A stretch of DNA of 22,149 bases from Stigonema sp964246695. GTDB taxonomy: Bacteria > Cyanobacteriota > Cyanobacteriia > Cyanobacteriales > Nostocaceae. Below are positions 14,431-20,518 of the stretch, piece after piece; within the stretch, counting starts at the first letter, position 1; each line of letters opens with the position of its first letter. Both the position numbers and the translations under genes were made by a program. The stretch lies in the NCBI GenBank assembly GCA_964246695.1, contig CAXTSI010000086.1, positions 1 through 22,149 on the forward strand, read 5' to 3'. The notes below the pieces were generated by a model. That model did not search any database. It had not been told where the DNA came from and saw nothing but the letters and a program-made list of their open reading frames with translations.

Positions 14431-15186
14431 ATGAATAGTCAAGATTTTTTTAATGATGAGCTTATAGAAAAAAGAGTTGATACATTTTATGGATATGGTA
14501 ATTATCAAGGAAATTATTGGTTTATTGGTATGGAAGAAGCAGGAGGAGACTTTAAAGATATTAATAACAGAATAAATATATGGTCAAATAGAGGCAAACA
14601 GGAATTAGACGATGTTGTAGAATATCATATAGCTATGGAAGCAGGGGGGCTTTTTCAACTAAATACAGCAATACAACCAACATGGAATAAATTAATTCGC
14701 ATTGTATTGAGTGCCAAAGGAATAGAAAATATTGATAGAGAAGATGTTCGTAAATATCAAATAAACGAATTAGGTAGAAAAAATCAAGAAACTTGTTTAT
14801 TAGAGTTATTGCCTTTACCATCACCATCTCTTGCTCATTGGATATATAGTCAACATTCTCAACTTCCTTTTTTATCTAGTAGAAAAAATTATGAAAATTA
14901 TTGTGTTGAGAAGCGAATAAACCATATTAGTAATCAAATCAAAGAATACCAACCTAAAACAGTTGTTTTTTACGGTATCTTATATAAAGATTCTTGGAGA
15001 AAAATAGCAGATGTTGAGTTTTCACCAACTCCAGAAGGTTTCTTTATTGGTAAAAATAGTCAGACTGTATTTGTGATAGCTAAACATCCTGTGGCTTTCG
15101 GTGTAACCATTGAATACTTCCATAATATAGGTAAATCAATCGCTGTAGTATCGCAATGGCGACTCCAAGAGTTGTCCAACGAGTGA
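14431..15186 (+). CDS. Hypothetical protein, possible uracil-DNA glycosylase-fold member; AT-rich
   Basis: 251 residues from the ATG at 14431. The open frame extends to 14302, but that part overlaps the divergent neighbour and has no family-like start. The motif NYWFIGMEEAGG at 28-39 and a late AKHPVAFG resemble motif 1 (GxxPG-like) and the HP(S) motif of uracil-DNA glycosylase superfamily proteins, with LLELLPLPSP between. These are weak resemblances and the catalytic residues are not certain. The gene is noticeably more AT-rich than its neighbours, with codons such as AAA, ATA, TTA and AAT dominating, consistent with recent transfer. No partner is seen. The function should be treated as unknown. 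Confidence 0.65.
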   Translation: MNSQDFFNDELIEKRVDTFYGYGNYQGNYWFIGMEEAGGDFKDINNRINIWSNRGKQELDDVVEYHIAMEAGGLFQLNTAIQPTWNKLIRIVLSAKGIENIDREDVRKYQINELGRKNQETCLLELLPLPSPSLAHWIYSQHSQLPFLSSRKNYENYCVEKRINHISNQIKEYQPKTVVFYGILYKDSWRKIADVEFSPTPEGFFIGKNSQTVFVIAKHPVAFGVTIEYFHNIGKSIAVVSQWRLQELSNE

Positions 15187-15278
15187 TGGTCGAAGACGCG
15201 CCAGGGGTGATCGACATCTAGCCCACCTTCACCGTACATCACCTCAGATGCAATATCAAACTCGCTGACAAAAGCTTA

Positions 15279-15530
15279 TTACAAAACTATTTGCTTCTGA
15301 GCTATTTTATCCAGAATGCGTTTTTCTGCTGCTTCTAGGTGAGCAAGCGATAATAACGTTTTTTGTTTCTCTTGCCGAATTATTTCTAAATTCTTAATAA
15401 GATAATCGCCACTTAAATAATAATTACCAATACGTATTGTTTCCTCGTCTGCAACTTCTCTTCCAGCAAAAGCATTACTTTCAAGTTCTTCTACTTTTTC
15501 AATCCAAGCGATCGCTTGTACGTCGGTCAT
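15279..15530 (-). CDS. Small coiled-coil hypothetical protein
   Basis: 83 residues, unrecognised. The C-terminal half (LIKNLEIIRQEKQKTLLSLA and on to LDKIAQKQ) is heptad-rich and probably forms a coiled coil. The start has GGAG seven bases upstream, and that Shine-Dalgarno lies in the last codons of a truncated upstream frame on the same strand (15534-15623), so it was the second gene of a two-gene unit. The first gene is now a remnant, so the protein may be an orphan of a toxin-antitoxin-like pair. No function is assigned. Confidence 0.6.
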   Translation of the reverse strand: MTDVQAIAWIEKVEELESNAFAGREVADEETIRIGNYYLSGDYLIKNLEIIRQEKQKTLLSLAHLEAAEKRILDKIAQKQIVL

Positions 15531-15533
15531 ATC

Positions 15534-15623
15534 TTAGCTCCAACGCAATTTATATGCTTCTAAAAATTGTAGCGCTTTTTCCCGTGATTGCGGCAATCGC
15601 TCTTTCCGTAAATGGAATTTTGG
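15534..15623 (-). pseudogene. 3' remnant of the gene upstream of the coiled-coil protein
   Basis: The minus strand reads RKERLPQSREKALQFLEAYK and then LRWS, followed by TAA five bases before the start of the downstream gene. Upstream it is closed by TGA at 15624-15626, directly next to the palindromic element starting at 15635. There is no start codon. The Leu-Pro-x-Ser-x-(E/R)-x-x-Leu-x-Phe-Leu pattern is reminiscent of DUF2281-like antitoxins, but that is only a guess. The loss of its 5' end coincides with the element. Confidence 0.45.
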
Positions 15624-15634
15624 TCACACGGAAT

Positions 15635-15751
15635 CAGATCATGTCCGGCTGATTAGTTGTCCGAAGTGAATCAATCTCCTAACCGCAAGCGAATTGATTC
15701 GTTCCACTCGCGGCGGACATATTGTAAGTGATTAGGCGGACACGATATCAG
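15635..15751. repeat. Palindromic element with imperfect inverted ends
   Basis: The left end ATCATGTCCGGCTGATTAG and the right end (read on the minus strand) ATCGTGTCCGCCTAATCA are inverted with several mismatches. The inner pair GAATCAAT/ATTGATTC forms a hairpin. The TGTCCG core of the ends recalls the element at 103-230. It separates two gene remnants on the minus strand. Confidence 0.5.
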
Positions 15752-15781
15752 CGGGACTGTTCTCAAGTACCCAATTTTGTT

Positions 15782-15827
15782 TTGGAAAATTGGATTTGAC
15801 CTGAAAAACATTGCTCATATGCATTAA
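15782..15827. repeat. Second copy of the 46-bp sequence at 13244-13289
   Basis: Forty of 46 positions match the copy at the end of the VapC-like gene. Here it is not linked to any PIN gene. On the minus strand it opens a 28-codon frame (MSNVFQVKSNFPK onward) that runs into the palindromic element and stops. From 15828 to 15891 nothing is recognised except a short GCGTAGATGCGAAGCGG repeat near 15871. Confidence 0.5.
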
Positions 15828-15891
15828 TGGTATGGGTTGGAGGAGAGATCTTGCGAATTTTGGGTTGTGAGAGTGCGTAGATGCGAAGCGG

Positions 15892-16311
15892 TTACTGTCC
15901 AAAGTCTTTAGCTGTCAGGGAGAGATCAGAATAATGGTCATTAAAAAACTTAGCTAGGGACTCCGCTTGGGATCGGTTAACTAAGCGTTGACCATTAACC
16001 ACTTCCCTGACAACCTCAAGAGAACCAAAGACTTCGACTAAAGAAGCTTGATCCACGTCAAATTCGTGCATTAGGGATGACAAAGTAGCCACAGGTGTAG
16101 ACTCACCCATCGGATAATGACGTTGCTCGTAAGTCTCAATGAGAAGAACCAACAACTCAAAAAGCGCAGTTTCAGCCTCTGTTAACTCGCCAGACATCAT
16201 CCCCTCTACTGTACTTAGGGCTACGTAATACTCTGATTCTGTTTTAATTGGCTTAGGCTGATACTGAATCAGTAGGTCAGTATAGGTTTTTTGACTAGAA
16301 GTAGGAATCAT
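15892..16311 (-). CDS. higA: HigA-like HTH antitoxin
   Basis: 139 residues from the ATG at 16311; the frame is open further upstream to 16395, but that part overlaps the toxin gene deeply. The C-terminal half carries the HTH region, VATLSSLMHEFDVDQASLVE and then VFGSLEVVREVVNGQR with RSQAESLAKFF. This matches the HigA type seen in cyanobacteria, where the antitoxin is encoded second. The 17-base overlap with the toxin gene means translational coupling. It is expected to bind the toxin and repress the operon. Confidence 0.85.
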   Translation of the reverse strand: MIPTSSQKTYTDLLIQYQPKPIKTESEYYVALSTVEGMMSGELTEAETALFELLVLLIETYEQRHYPMGESTPVATLSSLMHEFDVDQASLVEVFGSLEVVREVVNGQRLVNRSQAESLAKFFNDHYSDLSLTAKDFGQ

Positions 16312-16594
16312 CTTTCCACTTTTCCTTATCGTACTCAGCGTGGGTAAGAACGTATTTAATAAAAATTGTCTGGGAGGAATATCTAATCTCCACAATCAAA
16401 CGATAATTATTACCTTTGATGTTGAACACAGTAAAGTTACCAACCGCTTCTGCCTTGGGATACCTTTTCTGAACATCTAGTAAATTAAACCACTTCGCTT
16501 TAGAAGCGAACTTATACCAGTCATTGAGAGCATCTTCAGAATCAGCATGTTGAACCCAGAATTCCCGCAACTTGACTTTGCTGATTACGTGCAT
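16295..16594 (-). CDS. higB: HigB-like mRNA interferase toxin
   Basis: 99 residues with the HigB_toxin-type pattern: MHVISKVKLREFWVQHADSE at the start, a helix with ALNDWYKFASKAKW, then VGNFTVFNIKGNNYRLIVEI and the end IFIKYVLTHAEYDKEKWKDD. These proteins cleave mRNA on the ribosome and are held inactive by HigA. The basic and aromatic residues (Lys, Tyr, His at THAEYD) fit the family. It is first in the operon, overlapping higA, the inverted toxin-first order typical for HigBA. No frame damage is seen. Confidence 0.9.
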   Translation of the reverse strand: MHVISKVKLREFWVQHADSEDALNDWYKFASKAKWFNLLDVQKRYPKAEAVGNFTVFNIKGNNYRLIVEIRYSSQTIFIKYVLTHAEYDKEKWKDDSYF

Positions 16595-16731
16595 CCCTAA
16601 AGTAAGAAATCTATAATAATTCTAGCATTGATTGAGGGGAATGTCTGTGGTGTAGCATGCTCACCGCTCTTGGAAGGTACGCATGTCTAGGACATCGGAT
16701 GATTTTGATATATAAGTGGAGTCCGAACTTT

Positions 16732-17100
16732 ATGAAAAGTAAAACTTTAGCAACATCACAGACCACTAATTTAAAGGTCAATTTTTTGCTGGAAACTAGA
16801 GAGGATGGTAGCGCGTAGACGCGGAGCGGCTTGCCGTCAGGCATCGCATCTATTCTGGAACTTCCACAGTATCGTGTGGAAGCCGCAACTCGCGAACAGG
16901 CACTTACAATGCTGTTCGTGCTTTTGACTCAGCATATGAATAAAGTCGAAGTCATTCCGATGGAAATTAAATTACCATCTGCTGAACAATCCCAAAGACC
17001 TTGGATGAAATTTGCAGGCGTGTTCAAAGACGATCCAGACTTTGACGCAGTTCAGCAATATATTCAAGAGTATCGTCAAGAAAGCGATCGGATACCATAG
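16732..17100 (+). pseudogene. Antitoxin-like gene interrupted by an in-frame stop within a short repeat
   Basis: The ATG at 16732 opens MKSKTLATSQTTNLKVNFLL followed by ETREDGSA, then TAG at 16816-16818. The same frame continues beyond the stop with ASILELPQYRVEAATREQAL and ends RPWMKFAGVFKDDPDFDAVQ onward to a TAG at 17098. The two halves together give the layout of the HicB-like antitoxins often paired with PIN toxins in cyanobacteria (recalled pattern: LLET..DG..ASILELP...WMKFAGVFKDDP). The stop lies in a roughly 30-base insertion, at about 16810-16840. The insertion is a multiple of three, so only the stop breaks the gene. No toxin gene follows. Confidence 0.75.
16810..16842 (+). repeat. 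Small dispersed repeat inside the antitoxin-like gene
   Basis: The sequence GCGTAGACGCGGAGCGGCTT and the following GCC is of the small dispersed repeat type of Nostoc genomes. It lies between DG and ASILELP of an otherwise conserved protein, adding about 10-11 codons in frame and a TAG. A shorter relative, GCGTAGATGCGAAGCGG, is near 15871. Confidence 0.6.
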
Positions 17101-17142
17101 AATGACAAAGCCAGCTAGTAAGGGAAACAATTACGGTCAAAG

Positions 17143-17515
17143 ATGATACCCACTGCCGAACAAATGTTCGCCTGCATGCAAGTCTGCCAAACTTTGTCTA
17201 CTCACATCTTGCACCATTCTCAACAAGACCAGAAAAACCGGTGAGACAGCGCGCATGAGGAGGGTTTCCCTCCGTAGGCGACTGCGAACCCGAAGGGGTT
17301 TCTTAACGATAAATTAAGGGTTCCAGACTTAACGACTTGCAAGAAACCCGGTTTTTGACCTTGGTGCAAGATATCAGTCTAACTTCTATACAGACATCCA
17401 CCTATTCCGCTATGACGAAAAGCGGGAGGAAATTTACATCTTAGCCGGCGAGACGATAGGCATCACAATTAAAGGAAACGGAGACTGGGAGTTTGATGAT
17501 GACACAGAAGCTTGA
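17143..17515 (+). pseudogene. DUF6888-like small gene split by a MITE
   Basis: The 5' part (17143-17199) reads MIPTAEQMFACMQVCQTLS. The 3' part (17381-17515) reads NFYTDIHLFRYDEKREEIYI, then LAGETIGITIKGNGDWEF and the end DDDTEA. Joining them directly, as the target duplication predicts, gives a clean 63-residue protein with the DUF6888 style (Cys-rich helix, then LFRYD...IYILAGE). The intervening 181 bases include the element at 17201-17378 and one CTA target copy, and shift the frame by one. The next gene (DUF6887-like) starts within its last codons, the usual pair order. As it stands the gene is inactive. Confidence 0.8.
17201..17378. mobile_element. MITE copy 1, inserted in a coding sequence, 3-bp target duplication CTA
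   Basis: The left end is CTCACATCTTGCACC, the right end GGTGCAAGATATCAGT; the core ATCTTGCACC is perfectly inverted. CTA precedes at 17198-17200 and follows at 17379-17381. Inside is an extra segment of about 55 bases (17242-17296) with a GAGGGTTTCCCTC hairpin, which looks like a small dispersed repeat nested in the element. Without it the length is about 123 bp, close to the 122 bp of the copy at 19618-19739. Confidence 0.85.
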
Positions 17516-17711
17516 CTTTCAAAAGATGAGTCGAAAAGAACTCAGAACTTATGTACTTGCCCACCGTGAGGACGATGAAGCTTTACGAATCTACATGGAG
17601 CGACTGCACAACGAACCAGGCGTAATCCGACAAACCGGAGGGCTGAATGAAGAAGACCTCAACCAACTAGAGCAACTTATCAAAAAACGAGTGGGCGATC
17701 GCAAGTCTTGA
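17499..17711 (+). CDS. DUF6887-like small protein
   Basis: 70 residues from the ATG at 17499, chosen because GGGAG at 17487-17491 is seven bases upstream; ATG at 17496 and TTG at 17493 are alternatives. The motif MSRKELRTYVLAHREDDEAL is the hallmark of the family as I know it in cyanobacteria, followed by a Leu-rich helix with NQLEQLIKKRV. It overlaps the end of the split DUF6888-like gene and was its coupled partner. The role is unknown; the pair resembles other small two-gene stress or toxin-antitoxin-like modules in layout. The gene appears intact, though its transcript would now have to read through the MITE. Confidence 0.75.
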   Translation: MTQKLDFQKMSRKELRTYVLAHREDDEALRIYMERLHNEPGVIRQTGGLNEEDLNQLEQLIKKRVGDRKS

Positions 17712-17720
17712 AAATAAGCA

Positions 17721-17945
17721 TCAATTTATTATCCGAGCATGAGCAATTTCTCTGCTACCAATGGGACGAACTTGTGCAGCAAATAGTGAAACAATTGCCA
17801 CAGTTTCTCCATCCAATGTCATAAATTCCACCTCATATCCTTTGCCTCCCTGATGTATCAAAACAACTGTACCTATGTCACCCTGTTCTAAACCATACTC
17901 TGAAATAGCAGTTGTTAAAATAACCCGATCAAGTTCTGCAATCAT
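17721..17945 (-). CDS. DUF4926-like small protein
   Basis: 74 residues from the ATG at 17945; AGGA lies eight bases before it, favouring it over 17954. The fold-type pattern is LDRVILTTAISEYGLEQGDI then GTVVLIHQGGKGYEVEFMTL followed by GETVAIVSL, a small SH3-like barrel typical of DUF4926. Such genes commonly pair with a nuclease-like or DUF6883-type partner, but none is adjacent here, so it looks orphaned. It is convergent with the DUF6887-like gene, leaving only 9 bases between stop codons. No damage is seen. Confidence 0.75.
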   Translation of the reverse strand: MIAELDRVILTTAISEYGLEQGDIGTVVLIHQGGKGYEVEFMTLDGETVAIVSLFAAQVRPIGSREIAHARIIN

Positions 17946-17964
17946 TTCTATCATCCTGAGCGAA

Positions 17965-18230
17965 TAATTCGTAATTCGTAATTCGTAATTCGTAATTTTA
18001 AATTACGTAATTATGAATTAATTAATAATTAATTCATTGAGGGTACATAGCAAGTAATTTTAATTATGAATTCGGAAAAAATGCGTTCGCGCTACTCGTC
18101 TCGTAGAGAAGCATCCTTACTGCAGAGCAAGTGCATTTATGCATGGGGACGCTCTTTTATGCTGTCCGGCACGAGCGAACCGCATTTTTGCTCGTAATAA
18201 TTACGAATTACGAATTATCAATTACGAATT
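17965..18230. repeat. Heptamer arrays in inverted orientation flanking a 170-bp interior
   Basis: Four perfect copies of TAATTCG at 17965-17992 are mirrored by CGAATTA units at 18204-18217 and 18224-18230. Between them, 18080-18120 contains a short dispersed repeat (GCGCTACTCGTCTCGTAGAG) and 18121-18180 has no recognised content. The whole 17946-18259 gap contains no gene. The ends are of the heptameric tandem-repeat type known in heterocystous cyanobacteria. Confidence 0.7.
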
Positions 18231-18259
18231 ATTTTGACGCGCAGCGTCTTCAAAGGACT

Positions 18260-19531
18260 TCATAACTCTGCCTCCAAAGCTGGTTTCGCGATGCCGCGCC
18301 GAACTAGACCCGCCTCAAGTTCCCTGATGAATCTAAAGTCTTCCTCCGGCAGGGGCTGACTTGGGATTCCAGATGGGTCGAAACGAGTGTCTCGTTTCTT
18401 TTCGAGGAAAGCAAAACAGCAGCGGAATTGACGCGGATCTGCCTCAATTGGTGAGCCAAAGTGACAGGAAATAATCCGGTGGAAATCCCAAGTTGCAACC
18501 TTGTCAGCCCAGTCGAGCACTTGTCTCGATCCCTGGGGAAGAATCAGGGTTTGCAGAATCGGTGCCACAAATGGACGCCCCTGACCTCGTAGGGCATCAA
18601 ATGACTGCTTCCAGTTCTGTTTCCATCGAAACGGAAATAAACCGAAGTACGCCTTTGCTGAGCGATCTGGTGCTTTGAGAGCATCGCGAAACATCTGCCC
18701 CAGTTGAGTCATCTCCAGCGCACTTGGACGGAAGTAAATCGCAAACAATGAGATGCGTTGCCATCCCTTGCGACGGTTTGCTTCATTATTATCGATAACC
18801 TGGAGTGCATTGTCTCTAGCGTGAAACAGCAAGGGGTAGGGATCTAATTGGACGATCGCAGGTGGGTCTTCTGGCACAGACACTACAGAATCAGTCACGA
18901 GTAGGGTGCGCGATCGCTTGTGAACCAGTGCAACTTCTGCGAAAGATCCCCGTCCCAGGTTGATGTCCAGCACCGCATAGTCGAACTCCGAAGCGAAGGG
19001 AGCTTGGCTTGAGTCTTCTGGGAGATTCTGGGTTCGTTTTTGGGGAAAGCCCAGCCAACTTAGCGGTAGGTTTAGCGGAAAACTCCACTGATGTGGGGCA
19101 ACGAAAACCTGTGCTTGTGGAAAGTGTCTGGCGAAGGGACCAACGAAGACCTTGTGTTCCAGACCAGAACTGGTGGGCAGGATGATGTACTTAACGTCAC
19201 CGTGCTTTGTCACTAACTCGTTAACCAGGCGGATACACTCTGTCGTCGGAGCAACTGGTGCATAAACGAGGAGACCGCCTGCTCTTAGCTTGACGATGGT
19301 CATCCGAATCGGCACGACGGTGTAGAGGATACCCTGAAGCTGATCGAATGTCCAGATAGTGTCCTGAACTATTTCCCTGCAAAGTGTCCGCCGCCTACCG
19401 TAAGGGTATAGTGGTACAGCAGGCCAGAACGACCATACCCAATCTCTTGGATGAGGTGAGGAATCTATCCATTGCTCCTGCGACTGTAATCTCGATTTAC
19501 GTCCTTGTGCGTTCATCGTCGTTCTATCCAC
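18260..19531 (-). CDS. DUF4336 domain-containing protein (metallo-hydrolase-like)
   Basis: 423 residues. The GTG at 19531 is chosen because a full AAAGGAG (19538-19544) lies six bases upstream; an ATG nine codons earlier (19558) lacks this. The N-terminal part has SFWPAVPLYPYGRRRTLCRE, followed by DTIWTFDQLQGILYTVVPIR. The core VYAPVAPTTECIRLVNELV with VKYIILPTSSGLEHKVFVGP resembles the metallo-beta-lactamase-like layout of DUF4336, in which Leu-Glu-His replaces the classic HxHxDH. FHRIISCHFGSPIEAD near the C-terminus supplies further possible ligands. The enzymatic role is unknown. It looks complete; its transcript starts within 100 bp of MITE copy 2. Confidence 0.8.
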   Translation of the reverse strand: MDRTTMNAQGRKSRLQSQEQWIDSSPHPRDWVWSFWPAVPLYPYGRRRTLCREIVQDTIWTFDQLQGILYTVVPIRMTIVKLRAGGLLVYAPVAPTTECIRLVNELVTKHGDVKYIILPTSSGLEHKVFVGPFARHFPQAQVFVAPHQWSFPLNLPLSWLGFPQKRTQNLPEDSSQAPFASEFDYAVLDINLGRGSFAEVALVHKRSRTLLVTDSVVSVPEDPPAIVQLDPYPLLFHARDNALQVIDNNEANRRKGWQRISLFAIYFRPSALEMTQLGQMFRDALKAPDRSAKAYFGLFPFRWKQNWKQSFDALRGQGRPFVAPILQTLILPQGSRQVLDWADKVATWDFHRIISCHFGSPIEADPRQFRCCFAFLEKKRDTRFDPSGIPSQPLPEEDFRFIRELEAGLVRRGIAKPALEAEL

Positions 19532-19617
19532 TAAGTGCTCCTTTCCAATTTTTAACATTGCAACAGTTTTTGGTTGTGTTGTCAGAAGTTTTTGAAAACA
19601 AAACGTTAGTATTTAAC

Positions 19618-19739
19618 CTCACATCTTGCACCTGGGTGAAAAACCGGGTTTCTTGAGAATGACTAATGGTCAAACCCTATATTTTTGGTTGAGAAACCCG
19701 GTTTTTTTGGTCTTGTTGAGAATGGTGCAAGATATCAGT
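19618..19739. mobile_element. MITE copy 2, intergenic, 3-bp target duplication AAC
   Basis: The ends are identical to copy 1: CTCACATCTTGCACC at the left and GGTGCAAGATATCAGT at the right. AAC precedes at 19615-19617 and follows at 19740-19742. The interior aligns to copy 1 only when reverse-complemented (for example GGTCTTGTTGAGAAT here against ATTCTCAACAAGACC there). There is no nested repeat and no ORF. The rest of 19559-19902 shows no gene. Confidence 0.85.
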
Positions 19740-19902
19740 AACGGAACTTGATACTTAAATAAATATACTTACGACCCAGTCTCGTTACCGTGATTTCAAG
19801 GTAATAGATGTAGATTGTGAATTGGGTGTATCCTAAGATTTTCTGATTACATTTAAAACTTTAACAAGTTAGGCTATTGCTTACTCACCTCTCAAAACCA
19901 CT

Positions 19903-20280
19903 ATGTTTAAACAACTAGCGATCGCTTCTTTTGTTGTCTTATCTTCTGTGTTACCTGTCCATGCTTCAAATTGGGTACCGATCAGCAATGAGTCAAATGG
20001 AAATTCTCAATACTTGGACCTAGATTCAATACAAGGAAAAAATGACTCCTATCAATACTGGGTATTTTATCCAGATAGAAATAAAAGCCAGAAAGTTCAC
20101 TACTCAGTAGCTTGTAGAGCAAAAATGGCGAAACTGCTAACAGTAGAATCATATACACCTGATGGTCATTTACTTACATCCTTCAACTATAAACCCGAAA
20201 AAGTTATGCCTATACTTGCAGGCACTAAGGAAGCACGCGTTTGGAAAGCTGTTTGTGGTAATGATTTAAGCGGAAAATAG
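19903..20280 (+). CDS. Secreted surface-adhesin E-like small protein
   Basis: 125 residues. MFKQLAIASFVVLSSVLPVHA is a clear signal peptide, with cleavage probably after HAS or HA. The mature part starts NWVPISNESNGNSQYLDLDS, then YQYWVFYPDRNKSQKVHYSV and VACRAKMAKLLTVESYTPDG, a pattern matching the surface-adhesin E domain seen in small exported cyanobacterial proteins. Two Cys residues (in VACRAK and AVCGND) may form a disulfide. It is exported to the periplasm or outside. It is single, with no operon partner, and flanked downstream by an AT-rich inverted repeat. Confidence 0.7.
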   Translation: MFKQLAIASFVVLSSVLPVHASNWVPISNESNGNSQYLDLDSIQGKNDSYQYWVFYPDRNKSQKVHYSVACRAKMAKLLTVESYTPDGHLLTSFNYKPEKVMPILAGTKEARVWKAVCGNDLSGK

Positions 20281-20295
20281 TCAATCGCTTCGCTC

Positions 20296-20469
20296 AAATT
20301 AAAAATTAAAAATTAAAAATTAATACCCCATCTCTAAAGCTTCGGTCTTGAATCAAGGATGCTGCTTATGAATGTTTTCCATGGTTAAAAACAGGGGAAC
20401 CTGTACCCAACTGAGAAATTCAAAATTATTTCTTAAATTTTTAATTTTTAATTTTTAATTTTTAATTTT
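20296..20469. repeat. AT-rich heptamer inverted repeat, possible terminator
   Basis: The left arm repeats AAAAATT (about 20296-20323), and the right arm repeats TTTTTAA (about 20435-20469). The arms can pair over roughly 25 bases around a 110-base interior with no recognised content. It lies between the stop at 20280 and the next gene start at 20519 and may serve as terminator for the former. Confidence 0.6.
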
Positions 20470-20518
20470 GATACGAATTATATTATCCTTTACAAGGTAG
20501 AATAAATGAGTACTCTTG

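Noticed and set aside
15060..15242. Minus-strand frame beginning MMYGEGGLDVDHPWRVFDHH
   Set aside because: Mostly antisense to the AT-rich gene; the first 20 residues lie in free sequence and could be debris, but no family is recognised.
16611..16844. 77-codon minus-strand frame upstream of higB
   Set aside because: Antisense to the broken antitoxin-like gene, no ribosome site and no family pattern.
17965..18230. Possible CRISPR array because of short regular repeats
   Set aside because: The units are contiguous 7-mers without spacers, arranged as facing arrays, not a repeat-spacer series.
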